A DNA stretch of 64,000 nt from JARIHD01 sp963815935 (GCA_963815935.1 CAWFIL010000002.1:248001-312000), one strand, 5' to 3'; positions 1 to 8,564 are shown, counted from the first letter of the stretch. The notes: generated from the sequence alone by a model not told the origin. A program made the numbers and translations.

Positions 1-111
1 CAAATAGTAGCGCTTATTATCTTCCTGATGCTCATTACGACCATCGCTGGGCTATTGCCGGCTCGCAAGGCCGCCAAGCTCGATCCAATCGAAGCGCTTC
101 GCACCGAATAA
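1..111 (+). CDS. ABC transporter permease, C-terminal fragment (MacB/FtsX-like)
   Basis: Only the last 36 codons are in the window. They encode a hydrophobic helix followed by PARKAAKLDPIEALRTE and a stop. This tail (P-A-x-x-A-A-x-L-x-P-x-E-A-L-R) is diagnostic of MacB/FtsX-type permeases of ABC exporters that act on the outer face of the membrane (lipoprotein, peptide or antibiotic export). The substrate cannot be told from this piece. The DUF427 gene starts 22 nt downstream, probably in the same transcript. Confidence 0.85.
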   Translation, partial: QIVALIIFLMLITTIAGLLPARKAAKLDPIEALRTE

Positions 112-133
112 TAACCATACAAAGGAATCACAC

Positions 134-436
134 ATGAAGGCTACCTGGAAAGACAACGTAATTGCCGAAGCGCCTAAAGAGGACCTTATTTACATCGAGG
201 GCAACTGGTATTTTCCACCATCCTCGGTCAAGCAGCAGTTCTTGCAAAAGAGCCCCACGCCGTACACCTGTCCCTGGAAGGGTGTTTGCCAGTACTTCAA
301 TGTCACCGACGGCAAGGAATCGAGCCAGGACAATGCCTGGAGCTATCCCGAGCCAAAGCCGTCGGCTATCGACACAGTTAAGAAAGACTTCTCCAACTAC
401 GTCGCCTTTTGGCGCGATGTCAAAGTCGAAGATTAA
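134..436 (+). CDS. DUF427 family protein
   Basis: A 100-aa soluble protein preceded by AAGGAAT eight bases before ATG. It shows the DUF427 pattern: an N-terminal strand with YIEGNWYFPPSSV, then TPYTCPWKGVCQYFNV, then a C-terminal NYVAFW segment. DUF427 is a small beta-rich fold of unknown biochemical role, widespread in actinobacteria, cyanobacteria and CPR bacteria. It is probably cotranscribed with the permease upstream, and converges on the TrmB-like regulator on the other strand. Confidence 0.8.
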   Translation: MKATWKDNVIAEAPKEDLIYIEGNWYFPPSSVKQQFLQKSPTPYTCPWKGVCQYFNVTDGKESSQDNAWSYPEPKPSAIDTVKKDFSNYVAFWRDVKVED

Positions 437-448
437 TACGCACTAGCC

Positions 449-1234
449 CTACGCAGATTTCGCCTTATCCCAAAGCAAGCTGAAAAGTTGGCGTTGGGTG
501 TGGGCGATTTCTTCGTTATAGACTTCTACGCCAAAAATTTCGTGGTCTTTCCAGTTAAAGTAAGCCACGACGTTGTCGTATATGACCATACCATGGCTAA
601 TCTGAAATACACTCTTGGCAATGTGGCGCTGTTGCCAGTTTTTGAGCTGTTCGTTACCGTGGCTGCTATACCACTGTTTTTGGCTGGCCAGAAATTCGTC
701 GTCGACGATACCCTTAAACACCAGATTCTGCTCGTTGCACTTGGCAACCCACCGCTCAAAAAAACGTGAATTGGTCTTGACCTGCATGTTCTCGTGCAAG
801 ATAGCAACAACCTCGCCCGTAGCCTTGGTCTCATTCCAGTACATTTGTTTAACGCCCTCTGGGCCGCGGTAAAACTGAATGCGGGTTGAGGGGGAGCTAA
901 GCGAATTGCGGCTGAGTACTTGCTCAATGAGGCCCAGCTCGTCCTGTAGGCTTTTGAGTTCTTGTTCTCGCTGGCTAATAAGTATGTTGATGTTGGCGAT
1001 TGGTGCCGCCTTTATGACGCCATGCTTGTAGTGCGACTCAATTTCGACAAGGTTAGAAGAGAGCAGTGTGTCGATCAGACGGTAAATGCGAGTCCGTTCA
1101 ACTCGGGAACTACGCGATAATTCCGAGATAGTTTGCGGACCGTATGCATACAAAGCCAGGTAAATATCGGCGACCTCAGCGTCTAGGCCAAGTTTTGCGA
1201 AGTAAGTGCGTACGGCTGCGGTGTCCATCTCCAT
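449..1234 (-). CDS. TrmB-like winged-helix transcriptional regulator
   Basis: A 261-aa protein. Residues about 5-75 form a winged-helix DNA-binding domain of the TrmB type (YLALYAYGPQTISELSRSS, then VERTRIYRLIDTLLSSNLVE). A short coiled coil follows (ISQREQELKSLQDELGLIEQV), then a C-terminal alpha/beta ligand-binding-like domain. TrmB proteins are mostly archaeal sugar-responsive regulators; CPR members have unknown ligands. The -10 box TAAAAT ends 6 nt before ATG, so the mRNA is probably leaderless. The palindrome at 1250-1270 lies just upstream of this -10, in a position suited to autorepression. A second ATG two codons in is possible. Confidence 0.75.
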   Translation of the reverse strand: MEMDTAAVRTYFAKLGLDAEVADIYLALYAYGPQTISELSRSSRVERTRIYRLIDTLLSSNLVEIESHYKHGVIKAAPIANINILISQREQELKSLQDELGLIEQVLSRNSLSSPSTRIQFYRGPEGVKQMYWNETKATGEVVAILHENMQVKTNSRFFERWVAKCNEQNLVFKGIVDDEFLASQKQWYSSHGNEQLKNWQQRHIAKSVFQISHGMVIYDNVVAYFNWKDHEIFGVEVYNEEIAHTQRQLFSLLWDKAKSA

Positions 1235-1249
1235 GACCTAATTTTACAG

Positions 1250-1270
1250 GTTGTGCATTTTTTGCACAAC
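1250..1270. promoter_or_regulatory. Inverted repeat, probable operator
   Basis: GTTGTGCA, five T residues, TGCACAAC: perfect 8-bp arms. It lies about 16-36 bp upstream of the TrmB-like start codon, covering the spacer and -35 region of that gene's promoter. It shares the TTGTGCA/TGCACAA half-site idea with the second palindrome at 1307-1324. Assignment to the neighbouring regulator is inferred from position. Confidence 0.55.
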
Positions 1271-1306
1271 AGTTATTCACAACATACACACAGTTGATAG
1301 GCTACC

Positions 1307-1324
1307 TGTGCAATGCATTGCACA
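1307..1324. promoter_or_regulatory. 18-bp perfect palindrome, probable operator
   Basis: TGTGCAATGCATTGCACA is a perfect palindrome in the divergent region between the TrmB-like gene and the HD-domain gene. It carries the same TGTGCA/TGCACA ends as the inverted repeat at 1250-1270. The two sites, centred about 56 bp apart, would let one regulator control both divergent genes. Confidence 0.55.
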
Positions 1325-1354
1325 CAGTAGCAACTAACTATCAACGAGGTATGT

Positions 1355-2158
1355 ATGAGTGAATTTCACACCCCCGGTGTGCATGTATTTGATGATGTTC
1401 AAATTTTGGCCACCGAGGCTATCGCAACAGATGCGCTAAACATCGTAGAGGACCAATATGGCAGCGGTTATCCGTTCTACAATGGCGGCGAAAATGGAGG
1501 TCTGGCCTATCATAACCGCCACCATTCCGAATTCGTACAAGAAGGGACTGGCCGCATGTGCGACGCATTGGGACTGTCGCCGACCGAACGGGCAATTGGC
1601 TGCGTGGCTGCCGCAGCGCACGACATCGTACAGCTTAAGGCCCGCGGTGTTATGGAGCGGGAAAGTGCCAACTGGCTGGAACGCGAAATGCGTCGCCGGG
1701 AACTTCCAGGTGACGCGGTACGCATCGGCTCGCTGGCAATAGTAGGAACTGAGCCGTTATTTGATGGCAGTCGGCTATCCGGCCAGGTTGCGACCGAACT
1801 GCAGTATCCGTCTAAAAGTGCTGAATTGGTCGCAAAGAGCGTGGCGTGCGCCGATCTGGGAGAGTTGTATGCTCCCGCCGGCCCGTTACTTGGACATGAG
1901 CTATACAAAGAGATCAACGGTGTCGCGCCAGGGCAAGAGCCAGACATGGCCAAGCTAACCGGCTTCCAAAGGGGCCAAGTGGCATTGACCGATAGCTATC
2001 GCTATCCGCTCACCGAAGGTGAAGAAGTATTCGGTAAACTGCGGGGCAAGGTCGTAGCCTATAGCGCCGAAATCCTCGATGAGCTGGAACGTGGAAATAT
2101 AAGTAGCTGGAGCGAGCTAATCGCACGCGACCAAGCCTTCATGCGTGCCAATCAATAA
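1355..2158 (+). CDS. HD-domain metal-dependent phosphohydrolase
   Basis: A 267-aa soluble protein with the HD metal-binding pattern: H53-N-x-x-H56-H57 (AYHNRHH) and the H89-D90 pair in AAAAHDIVQ, with a later D in VACADLGELY. HD proteins hydrolyse phosphomonoesters or phosphodiesters, often of nucleotides; the substrate here is unknown. ATG follows an ACGAGG ribosome-binding site. The gene is divergent from the TrmB-like regulator across a region with two related palindromes, so it is a likely regulatory target. Confidence 0.75.
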   Translation: MSEFHTPGVHVFDDVQILATEAIATDALNIVEDQYGSGYPFYNGGENGGLAYHNRHHSEFVQEGTGRMCDALGLSPTERAIGCVAAAAHDIVQLKARGVMERESANWLEREMRRRELPGDAVRIGSLAIVGTEPLFDGSRLSGQVATELQYPSKSAELVAKSVACADLGELYAPAGPLLGHELYKEINGVAPGQEPDMAKLTGFQRGQVALTDSYRYPLTEGEEVFGKLRGKVVAYSAEILDELERGNISSWSELIARDQAFMRANQ

Positions 2159-2187
2159 CAACTAACCTAAAAGGCGAAGCCGTACGA

Positions 2188-3843
2188 CTAAGAAAGGGGC
2201 GTAATCGTTATGGCTTCGCCGCCAAGATGGCTGCTAAGGTAGCTGTCGTGGCTAATATAGAGCAGGGAGCCCTTGTACTGTTGCAAGGCGCTCTCTAGCT
2301 CTTCGATGGAAGGCAGGTCGAGATGGTTGGTGGGTTCGTCCAAAATAACCAGGTTGGGCTTGTTGGTGAAGAGCTTTATGAGCTGCAACCGGGCTTTTTG
2401 GCCTCCGGATAGGTTGCGCACCAGATGCTCGCGATTGCCGTAGGGGTCAAACAGATAGTCGCTCAGCACACGCATGATTTCCTCTTGCGTGATTTGCAGT
2501 TCGTAAAGGTCGTAAATGTGCTCGATGGCTTGAGCAAGGGTCATGTCCAAGAGATTGCTGTCGATTTCTTGCTCATAGGTGTTGATGCGCAATTTGGTAT
2601 CAGCGACGATTTTGCCGTGCAGCAGAGTCTTGGGCTTGGGTGTCTCCAGGCTGCGCATGATGGCCTTTACGAGTGTGGTTTTACCTACGCCATTACGGCC
2701 GACAATCTGAAAGCGGTCGCCAGTCTGGACAGTAACCGTCAGCGGTTCAAACAGCGGTTTCTCGTAGCCAACCTGGACGTCGTGCAGTTGGATGAGGTCG
2801 CGTTTGCGCTCCTCGCTCGGCAGACGGCGGATGCGAATGGTCTTGGCCTTGTGTTTTTGGTAACTTTCTTCGATGCTGGTCTTGAGGTTGCTAACCGATT
2901 CTTGGTCGATCCAAAACGAGGGGCGTTCTTGGCTTTGCAGTTCGGCCAACTCCTTTAGTAGCTTGGTTTCCATAACTACGAAGGGGTTCTTTTTGTCAGC
3001 CGTACCACCCCACGAGGCTTTTTTACTGCGAGCGTACTGAATTTGTTTTTTGACGTTCACAATCCGGCGCTGGACGGTATCGTACTCGTTGAGGTCGCTG
3101 GCTGTACGCATGGCATTTTGCTGTAGGTAGGCGTCGTAGTTGCCGGGGAAGTTGTGGGCGGTCATGTCTTTAATTTCGATGATGCGCGAAACCTGCTTAA
3201 GCAGATCGCGGTCGTGGGTGATGACAATTACGGCTTGTTTGGTGGCGGCGAACCACTTGAGAAAAGCGGCCTTGGCCACGTAGTCCATATGGTTGGTGGG
3301 CTCGTCAATGAGCGCCAGGTCGGCATGGGAATATTCCACGCGGATCAATTCGATGAAGCGTTTTTGACCGCCGGACAAGCTAGACATAGGCAAGTCGGCT
3401 GCTGCCTCAAGCTGGTAATCGGCCAGTGAACGGCGCACCCGGTCTTCGACGGTGTAATAGTCTAGCTGCGAAAAACGCTCCAGGGCCTCGCTGTATGTAG
3501 TAATCTTGCGCATGTCATCGCCCATGGTATCTGGGTAGGTGTCCAAGATGCGTTTGAGCTTAGCGTACTCGGGCAGATTTGTGACTACGTAATCAACGGC
3601 TGTCTGGCTGCCCAGATCGTGATGCTCCTGGCGGGTAGCGACGATCCGTACGCCATTGCGAAAGCTAATACTGCCCGAAAAGTCAGTGTCCTCGCCAGCA
3701 AGCATGCCAAACAGCGTGGTTTTGCCCACGCCATTGCGGCCAATGATGGCGATTTTTTCACGATCTTCTACCGACAGGCGAAGGTCCTGGAAGAGTTGTT
3801 TGTTGCCAATAGATTTTTGGCTGATGTCGACAGTTAATAACAT
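2188..3843 (-). CDS. ABC-F family ATPase
   Basis: A 551-aa protein of two ABC domains in tandem with no membrane segment. The first Walker A is GRNGVGKT (residues about 35-42), with signature LSGGQ and the EPTNHMD Walker B region. The second has GRNGVGKTTL, LSGGQ and EPTNHLD. About 80 residues of charged helix lie between them (the P-site interaction motif linker). ABC-F proteins bind the ribosomal E site and act in translation relief or ribosome protection; the subgroup cannot be fixed here. AGGA lies 7 nt upstream of ATG, and TATAGT (minus strand, 3906-3911) is a plausible -10 giving a leader of about 55 nt. Confidence 0.88.
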   Translation of the reverse strand: MLLTVDISQKSIGNKQLFQDLRLSVEDREKIAIIGRNGVGKTTLFGMLAGEDTDFSGSISFRNGVRIVATRQEHHDLGSQTAVDYVVTNLPEYAKLKRILDTYPDTMGDDMRKITTYSEALERFSQLDYYTVEDRVRRSLADYQLEAAADLPMSSLSGGQKRFIELIRVEYSHADLALIDEPTNHMDYVAKAAFLKWFAATKQAVIVITHDRDLLKQVSRIIEIKDMTAHNFPGNYDAYLQQNAMRTASDLNEYDTVQRRIVNVKKQIQYARSKKASWGGTADKKNPFVVMETKLLKELAELQSQERPSFWIDQESVSNLKTSIEESYQKHKAKTIRIRRLPSEERKRDLIQLHDVQVGYEKPLFEPLTVTVQTGDRFQIVGRNGVGKTTLVKAIMRSLETPKPKTLLHGKIVADTKLRINTYEQEIDSNLLDMTLAQAIEHIYDLYELQITQEEIMRVLSDYLFDPYGNREHLVRNLSGGQKARLQLIKLFTNKPNLVILDEPTNHLDLPSIEELESALQQYKGSLLYISHDSYLSSHLGGEAITITPLS

Positions 3844-3966
3844 AAAGCAGTCCTAATAATACTAATAAAAGAGAGGAGGGTTAGCACTGCTGTATCATGA
3901 TCAATACTATAACAGATACAAAATTGTTGTAAAGACTGCTTTCGCGAGCCATGGTACACTTAAACT

Positions 3967-4779
3967 ATGGCTAAAACTACTAGTAAAGACAAACAAAAGA
4001 GCGCAATCACACTACCCAGCTTGCACAACTGGAACGTCAGGCTCGCTTTTATTCACGCGTTACAGGGTGCAATTATTCTGTTACTTAGTGCTACCAAGGC
4101 TTTTCCGGTCCAGACGAGTTATCTTACGCTAGACCCAATCTCTTCGGAGCTAGCGGGGCATCCAGTGCTGGCAAATGCCACCCGCCATCTATTTGATATT
4201 AACCTAGCATATTTAGTGGCGATATTTTTCTTTATGTCGGCAATCGCTCACGGGGTTATCGCTACGGTATATCGCAAACGCTACGAGGCCGACCTCAAAA
4301 AGCAAATAAACAAAGCCCGGTGGTTTGAGTACGCACTTAGTGCTAGCACTATGATGGTTGGTATCGCGGTGCTGAGCGGTGTGGCTGATTTTTCGGCACT
4401 AGTCATGGTATTTACGCTCATTGCCATTATGAATTTACTAGGCTTGGCAATGGAAGTGTACAACCAAGGAAAGCCTAAGCCGAACTGGTTGGCATACATT
4501 ATTGGCTGTGCTGCTGGCATCGTGCCTTGGTTCGTATTTGTGGTGTATATATGCGGCGCTAACATCTACGGAAGCGGCAATGTCCCGACTTTTGTGTACT
4601 GGATCTATCTCACAATGTTCCTGTTCTTTGGTAGCTTTGCGGTCAATATGTACCTGCAGTACAAAAAAATTGGCAAGTGGAAAGATTACTTGTACGGCGA
4701 ACGCGTATACATGATTTTAAGCTTGGTAGCCAAGACGGTGCTTGCCTGGCAAGTCTTTGCCGGAGCCTTACGTCCATAG
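3967..4779 (+). CDS. Heliorhodopsin
   Basis: A 270-aa seven-helix membrane protein with heliorhodopsin hallmarks. The C-terminal helix SLVAKTVLAWQVFAG contains the retinal Schiff-base lysine (K256). RWFEYALSAS in helix 3 contains the counterion glutamate (E121). Histidines H30 and H95 fall where the conserved heliorhodopsin histidines are expected. Heliorhodopsins bind retinal, have an inverted topology (N terminus inside), lack pump activity in tested members and are thought to sense light or modulate a partner. The extended -10 TGGTACACT ends 6 nt before ATG, implying a leaderless mRNA. A HAD phosphatase follows after 17 nt. No retinal-producing oxygenase is visible in this window. Confidence 0.92.
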   Translation: MAKTTSKDKQKSAITLPSLHNWNVRLAFIHALQGAIILLLSATKAFPVQTSYLTLDPISSELAGHPVLANATRHLFDINLAYLVAIFFFMSAIAHGVIATVYRKRYEADLKKQINKARWFEYALSASTMMVGIAVLSGVADFSALVMVFTLIAIMNLLGLAMEVYNQGKPKPNWLAYIIGCAAGIVPWFVFVVYICGANIYGSGNVPTFVYWIYLTMFLFFGSFAVNMYLQYKKIGKWKDYLYGERVYMILSLVAKTVLAWQVFAGALRP

Positions 4780-4796
4780 CAGAGGCAAGGGGGGTT

Positions 4797-5426
4797 ATGA
4801 AGACAATCATCTTTGACTTCGACGGAACGATCGCCGACAGCTTTGAGCTGATGCTCGACATTGCCGAGAAGATTGCGGGCGTTGGGCGACCGAGCGACGA
4901 AGAAATAAATTACTACAAACAAATGCCACTTGGCAAGGTGATACGCGAGTTACACATTCCATTGCGTAGGCTGCCAAAACTGATCCTCCAAGGGCGCCAA
5001 AAAATGCACGAACGGATTAGCGAGGTCTATCCATTCAGAGGGATGCCCGAGGTACTGAAGGCGCTGCATGCTCGCGACGACTTTACGTTGTTGGTTATGA
5101 GTTCTAATAGCGAACAGAACGTGCGGACTTTTTTGCAAGCCAACGAGCTCGAGGGCTATTTTGATAGTGTGCAGGGTAATGTGGCGGTCTTTAACAAAGC
5201 GTCCGCGTTACGCAAAACACTGCGCCACAACCACATCGATGCACACACCTGCTACTACGTGGGCGATGAGGTCCGCGATATTGTAGCCGCCAGTAAGGTT
5301 GGCGTAGAGCCGGTGGCGGTGAGCTGGGGTTACCAGGGCCGCAAAGCGTTGGCCGAATACCATCCATATGCCCTGGTAGATAAACCCGACCAACTACTGG
5401 CCGTATTCACCCAAGACAAGTTATAA
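4797..5426 (+). CDS. HAD-superfamily phosphatase
   Basis: A 209-aa protein starting MKTIIFDFDGTIADS, giving the HAD catalytic DxD in DFDGT. Motif II is VMSSNS, and the motif III/IV region is YYVGDEVRDIVAA. The overall layout resembles phosphoglycolate phosphatase-like HAD hydrolases. The ATG at 4797 was chosen over upstream in-frame codons because it follows GGCAAGGGGGG and places the catalytic motif at the N terminus. It lies 17 nt after the heliorhodopsin gene, so the two are probably cotranscribed. Confidence 0.85.
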   Translation: MKTIIFDFDGTIADSFELMLDIAEKIAGVGRPSDEEINYYKQMPLGKVIRELHIPLRRLPKLILQGRQKMHERISEVYPFRGMPEVLKALHARDDFTLLVMSSNSEQNVRTFLQANELEGYFDSVQGNVAVFNKASALRKTLRHNHIDAHTCYYVGDEVRDIVAASKVGVEPVAVSWGYQGRKALAEYHPYALVDKPDQLLAVFTQDKL

Positions 5427-5437
5427 TTTGAAGCAAT

Positions 5438-6694
5438 ATGATAGAAGTTGAGATCGAAAAGCTCGTTCACGGAGGGCAGGGATTAGGGGTGTTACCCGAT
5501 GGCCGCAAGGTGTTTGTATGGGGCGCTTTGCCTGGTGAAAAAGCGCAAGTGAGAGTTATAAAGGGCAAGCGTTCGTATGCTGAGGCGATTGCCGAAACAA
5601 TTATCGTGTCTTCGCCTTTACGCATTGAGCCGCGCGAACCAAACTACTTGGCGACCAGTCCGTGGCAGATTGTGCCCTTTGAGGCCGAGAATGACTACAA
5701 AAAACGCATTGTCGAAGAGCTGTTTGTGCAGGCGCACGTGCCACTGCCAGCCTTTGAACTGACCGCCGCTGGCGACGAGTGGCACTATCGCAACAAAATG
5801 GAATATTCATTTTGGGGCGACGATGATGGCTTGCACCTAGCGCTGCATAATCGTGGTTCGCATCGCAAAACCATCGTGCAGGGCAGCGAATTAGCTCTCC
5901 CGGCGCTTGATGCCGGTGCTCGTGCGGTCTTGGCCGAACTCCAAAAACGCGAGGTGCGTGCCGGTGATTTGAAGACAATAATTGTTCGCACAAGTCAAGA
6001 TAAGACAACAGCAGTATCTCTGTTTGTAAAGTCGGAAAGCTTTGCTGAACTACAATTGCCCGATGGTGTGCAGGGTATGCGCGTCTACCACTCTAACCCC
6101 AAGAGCCCAGCCTCGGTGCCCACCAGATTGCTACAGGAGCTTGGTGACTGCCGGTTGCGCGACACGCTGCTCGGCAAACCATTTACCTACGACGTTGATT
6201 CGTTTTTCCAAGTAAATCTGCCGGTCTTTGAGACCGCTCTACAACGCATCAAGGATCATTGCAAAGACAGTGACAGTATCGTTGACCTGTATTCTGGTGT
6301 GGGCAGTATTGGCCTGAGTGTCGCCAGTAAGGCTGTCGATATCGTTGAGCTCGATCCAGCCACGGCTGCCATGGCTCGGATTAATGCCAAGGCCAGCGGT
6401 CTTGACGCTAACGTAGTCGAATCATCGACCGAAAAAGTCCTGGAGTATATCGTTGGCGACAAGCCTGTGATCTTTGATCCGCCTCGTGCCGGCCTGCACG
6501 ATAAAGTCGTAGAGCGTACGCTCGACGTAAAGCCCCCTCAAGTTATCTATCTGAGCTGTAACCCAGCTACTCAGGCCCGTGATCTGGCCAAGTTGCAGGA
6601 GGCTTACGATATTACCTATTTCGAGGCCTTCAACTTTTTCCCGCACACGCCGCACATTGAAACCTTAACTGTTATGGAGCGCAAGCATGAATAG
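5438..6694 (+). CDS. TRAM-domain RNA (uracil-5-)-methyltransferase, RumA/TrmA family
   Basis: A 418-aa protein. An N-terminal TRAM RNA-binding domain (about residues 1-55, KLVHGGQGLG) precedes a Rossmann methyltransferase with SAM motif DLYSGVGSIGLSV. The catalytic region is FDPPRAGL, followed by the nucleophilic cysteine loop IYLSCNPATQARDL. Family members make m5U in 23S rRNA or tRNA; the exact target is not determined. No 4Fe-4S cysteine cluster typical of E. coli RumA is evident near the N terminus. A TATAAT box ends 10 nt before ATG. The next gene overlaps its end by 8 nt. Confidence 0.88.
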   Translation: MIEVEIEKLVHGGQGLGVLPDGRKVFVWGALPGEKAQVRVIKGKRSYAEAIAETIIVSSPLRIEPREPNYLATSPWQIVPFEAENDYKKRIVEELFVQAHVPLPAFELTAAGDEWHYRNKMEYSFWGDDDGLHLALHNRGSHRKTIVQGSELALPALDAGARAVLAELQKREVRAGDLKTIIVRTSQDKTTAVSLFVKSESFAELQLPDGVQGMRVYHSNPKSPASVPTRLLQELGDCRLRDTLLGKPFTYDVDSFFQVNLPVFETALQRIKDHCKDSDSIVDLYSGVGSIGLSVASKAVDIVELDPATAAMARINAKASGLDANVVESSTEKVLEYIVGDKPVIFDPPRAGLHDKVVERTLDVKPPQVIYLSCNPATQARDLAKLQEAYDITYFEAFNFFPHTPHIETLTVMERKHE

Positions 6695-7097
6695 CGTCTT
6701 GCTATACGGGGTGTTCTTTCTTGTTGGTGGTGCTGTAGGTGTTTTTATGTGGGTAACGCCGTTACTTGGCCGTGCCGGCAGGGCAGTTGTCCCTGGTTCG
6801 CTGAAGGTAAAGAAGCACACTTATTCGTATGAGTTGGGCGACAATCTGTTCCGGCCTGACGATGGGACGACCTTCTCGGGTATCGATATGCACGCCCGTA
6901 CCCGCGAGCTGTCTGCCAACAAACTGGCGGAATTACAGGAAATCGGCGGTAACTACCAGCTCGAGATCGGTAACGGCCATGTGCGGCTGACGGCACCCCG
7001 CAGCGTATTGATTGCTGGTGATGCCGGGATCAAAGACGATCTACTCAAAACCGCCAAAGCGGTAATGAAAGACCTCGATCACCACGTGCTACAATAA
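6687..7097 (+). CDS. Small membrane-anchored protein of unknown function
   Basis: A 136-aa protein with one N-terminal hydrophobic segment (about residues 3-24) and a soluble remainder rich in charged residues. No family recognised. The start codon lies inside the end of the RNA methyltransferase gene (8-nt overlap), indicating translational coupling. The PD-(D/E)XK gene follows 6 nt after its stop. Confidence 0.65.
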   Translation: MNSVLLYGVFFLVGGAVGVFMWVTPLLGRAGRAVVPGSLKVKKHTYSYELGDNLFRPDDGTTFSGIDMHARTRELSANKLAELQEIGGNYQLEIGNGHVRLTAPRSVLIAGDAGIKDDLLKTAKAVMKDLDHHVLQ

Positions 7098-7103
7098 ACA
7101 GAT

Positions 7104-7892
7104 ATGAATTATTGGAGGGAGCGGTCGATACCGTATCGGCCAGGGCAAAAAACACCGTTTAAGGTCAGTCGTAGCAAGATTGAGCTGTACAAGCAGTGTC
7201 CCCGTTGTTTTTGGCTGGATGTCCGGCTCAAAATCAAACAGCCTAGCGGTCCGCCGTTCAATATCAACAAAGCCATCGACGAACTGTTCAAAAAGGAGTT
7301 CGACACCTATCGTGCCAAGGGTGAGCCGCACCCCATCATGGTGGAATACGAAGTACCGGCCATTCCGTATAGTCATGACAAGCTCGATGATTGGCGCGAG
7401 ACATTCGTAGGTGTACAGGCACCACACGAACCTACCAATTTGCTCGTTTTTGGAGCAGTAGACGATTTGTGGGTTAGCCCAGACGGTGAGGTAATCGTTG
7501 TCGACTACAAAGCCACCGCCAAAGATAAAGAGGTCAGCCTGAGTGCGGGCTGGCAGGTGAGCTACAAGCGCCAGATGGAAGTCTACCAATGGCTATTACG
7601 CCAAAATGGCCTGCCCGTGAGCGACACTGGCTATTTTGTATACGCCAACGGTCGTATGGACCTCGACGGCTTCTTTAATAAGGTTGAGTTTAAGACCAAG
7701 CTTATCCCATACACGGGTAGTGACGACTGGGTCGAACCGACCTTACTTGCAATGAAGCAGTGCATGGACGGCGACATGCCGGCAATGGGGGAGAGTATTA
7801 TGGGTGGTCCTTGCGAGTTTTGCACGTATGCCCGTCAGCGCACCGAGCTGACTATCCAGGCGATCCAGAATCAGAAGACCAAGCGCCCCTAA
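7104..7892 (+). CDS. PD-(D/E)XK nuclease superfamily protein, Cas4/RecB-like
   Basis: A 262-aa protein. The N terminus (SRSKIELYKQCPRCFW) matches the start of Cas4/RecB-type nuclease domains. The metal site is the pair VFGAVDDLW and VVDYKATAK (D...DxK), followed by a QMEVYQWLL helix equivalent to the QxxxY motif. Two CxxC pairs (CPRC near the N terminus, CEFC near the C terminus) could bind Fe-S or zinc. No helicase or cas gene lies nearby, so a general DNA-end-processing role is more likely than CRISPR adaptation. TACAAT ends 8 nt before ATG. Confidence 0.75.
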   Translation: MNYWRERSIPYRPGQKTPFKVSRSKIELYKQCPRCFWLDVRLKIKQPSGPPFNINKAIDELFKKEFDTYRAKGEPHPIMVEYEVPAIPYSHDKLDDWRETFVGVQAPHEPTNLLVFGAVDDLWVSPDGEVIVVDYKATAKDKEVSLSAGWQVSYKRQMEVYQWLLRQNGLPVSDTGYFVYANGRMDLDGFFNKVEFKTKLIPYTGSDDWVEPTLLAMKQCMDGDMPAMGESIMGGPCEFCTYARQRTELTIQAIQNQKTKRP

Positions 7893-7917
7893 ATAGCGTG
7901 CCGGGAGAGCTACTCCT

Positions 7918-7946
7918 TTGCTTGTTTATCGTTTTTATGGTATAAA
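7918..7946 (+). promoter_or_regulatory. Sigma-70-type promoter of the 8.0-kb membrane-protein unit
   Basis: TTGCTT (7918-7923), a 17-bp spacer and TATAAA (7941-7946), with an extended TGG before the -10. Initiation near 7953 would give a leader of about 80 nt. That leader contains CAGGCGA/TCGTCTG hairpin arms and ends in the ribosome-binding site TTGGAGGGATC. Confidence 0.6.
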
Positions 7947-8033
7947 TTGTATGTTCATGGCTCTCTAAGAGGCGTGCAACAACCGACATGTCAGGCGAGT
8001 CGTTCGTCTGCAACACGTTTGGAGGGATCTTCA

Positions 8034-8564
8034 ATGAACCGTCCGGAACTGCCCCGATGGGCTGCCAGGTTCCGCGTAGACCTGCTGACAGGAGTTCTGC
8101 TCTTGTCTATGGTCGTCGCCAGCTACATCGCGGTTGCGCCCTGGAGTGACTCGACCACCAAGTCTGTGGTGCTCTCCGTCATCAACATCGGTGTCGTCAT
8201 CGGTGCGATGTTGCTCCTGCGTGGCCTCTACGGTGGGCTGATCTGGTCTCGCTTCCGCCCCACGGATGGCAAGGTCGTCGACCGCTACATCGAGTTCTCG
8301 GGTTTCGTCGACCGCGACGTGCCCTTGGATGCGAAGCTCAGCGACGTCCTCGAAGGCAACGGCTTCACGGAAGGCAAGACTGTCTACTGGCTTCAGGTCA
8401 AGGACCGCGATGGGATGAACCACTGGTTCGTCGTTTCGCGCAGGGTCTTCGACCTGCACCCTGAGCTGACTACTTTCGATGCCCAGAGCGTCAAGCCTGT
8501 CAAGCCTATCAAGCCCGCCAAGCCTAGCAAGAGGGCGGAGACGAGAGGAGACACCGGCAAGTGA
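8034..8564 (+). CDS. GC-rich two-helix membrane protein of unknown function
   Basis: A 176-aa protein with two predicted membrane helices (about residues 15-35 and 48-65), a soluble domain and a C-terminal KPxKP repeat tail followed by RAETRGDTGK. The ATG at 8034 was chosen because GGAGGG sits 8 nt upstream and an upstream in-frame ATG lacks support. Codons are strongly C-ending (GTC, ATC, CTC), visibly unlike neighbouring genes. It shares promoter strength, structured untranslated regions and codon style with the genes at 38.4, 39.6 and 40.5 kb. No homologue recognised. Confidence 0.7.
   Translation: MNRPELPRWAARFRVDLLTGVLLLSMVVASYIAVAPWSDSTTKSVVLSVINIGVVIGAMLLLRGLYGGLIWSRFRPTDGKVVDRYIEFSGFVDRDVPLDAKLSDVLEGNGFTEGKTVYWLQVKDRDGMNHWFVVSRRVFDLHPELTTFDAQSVKPVKPIKPAKPSKRAETRGDTGK

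Noticed and set aside
488..769. Long frames antisense to the TrmB-like gene and many similar shadows elsewhere
   Set aside because: They lie fully opposite genes with clear domain signatures, lack ribosome-binding sites and have composition expected of antisense frames.
3843..3942. AAAGCAGTC...GACTGCTTT repeat as an attenuator of the ABC-F gene
   Set aside because: The distal arm lies upstream of the likely promoter of that gene, so it would not be in the RNA.
7104..7892. Cas4 of a CRISPR system
   Set aside because: No cas1, cas2 or repeat-spacer array is present anywhere in the window; stand-alone RecB-like nucleases are common.
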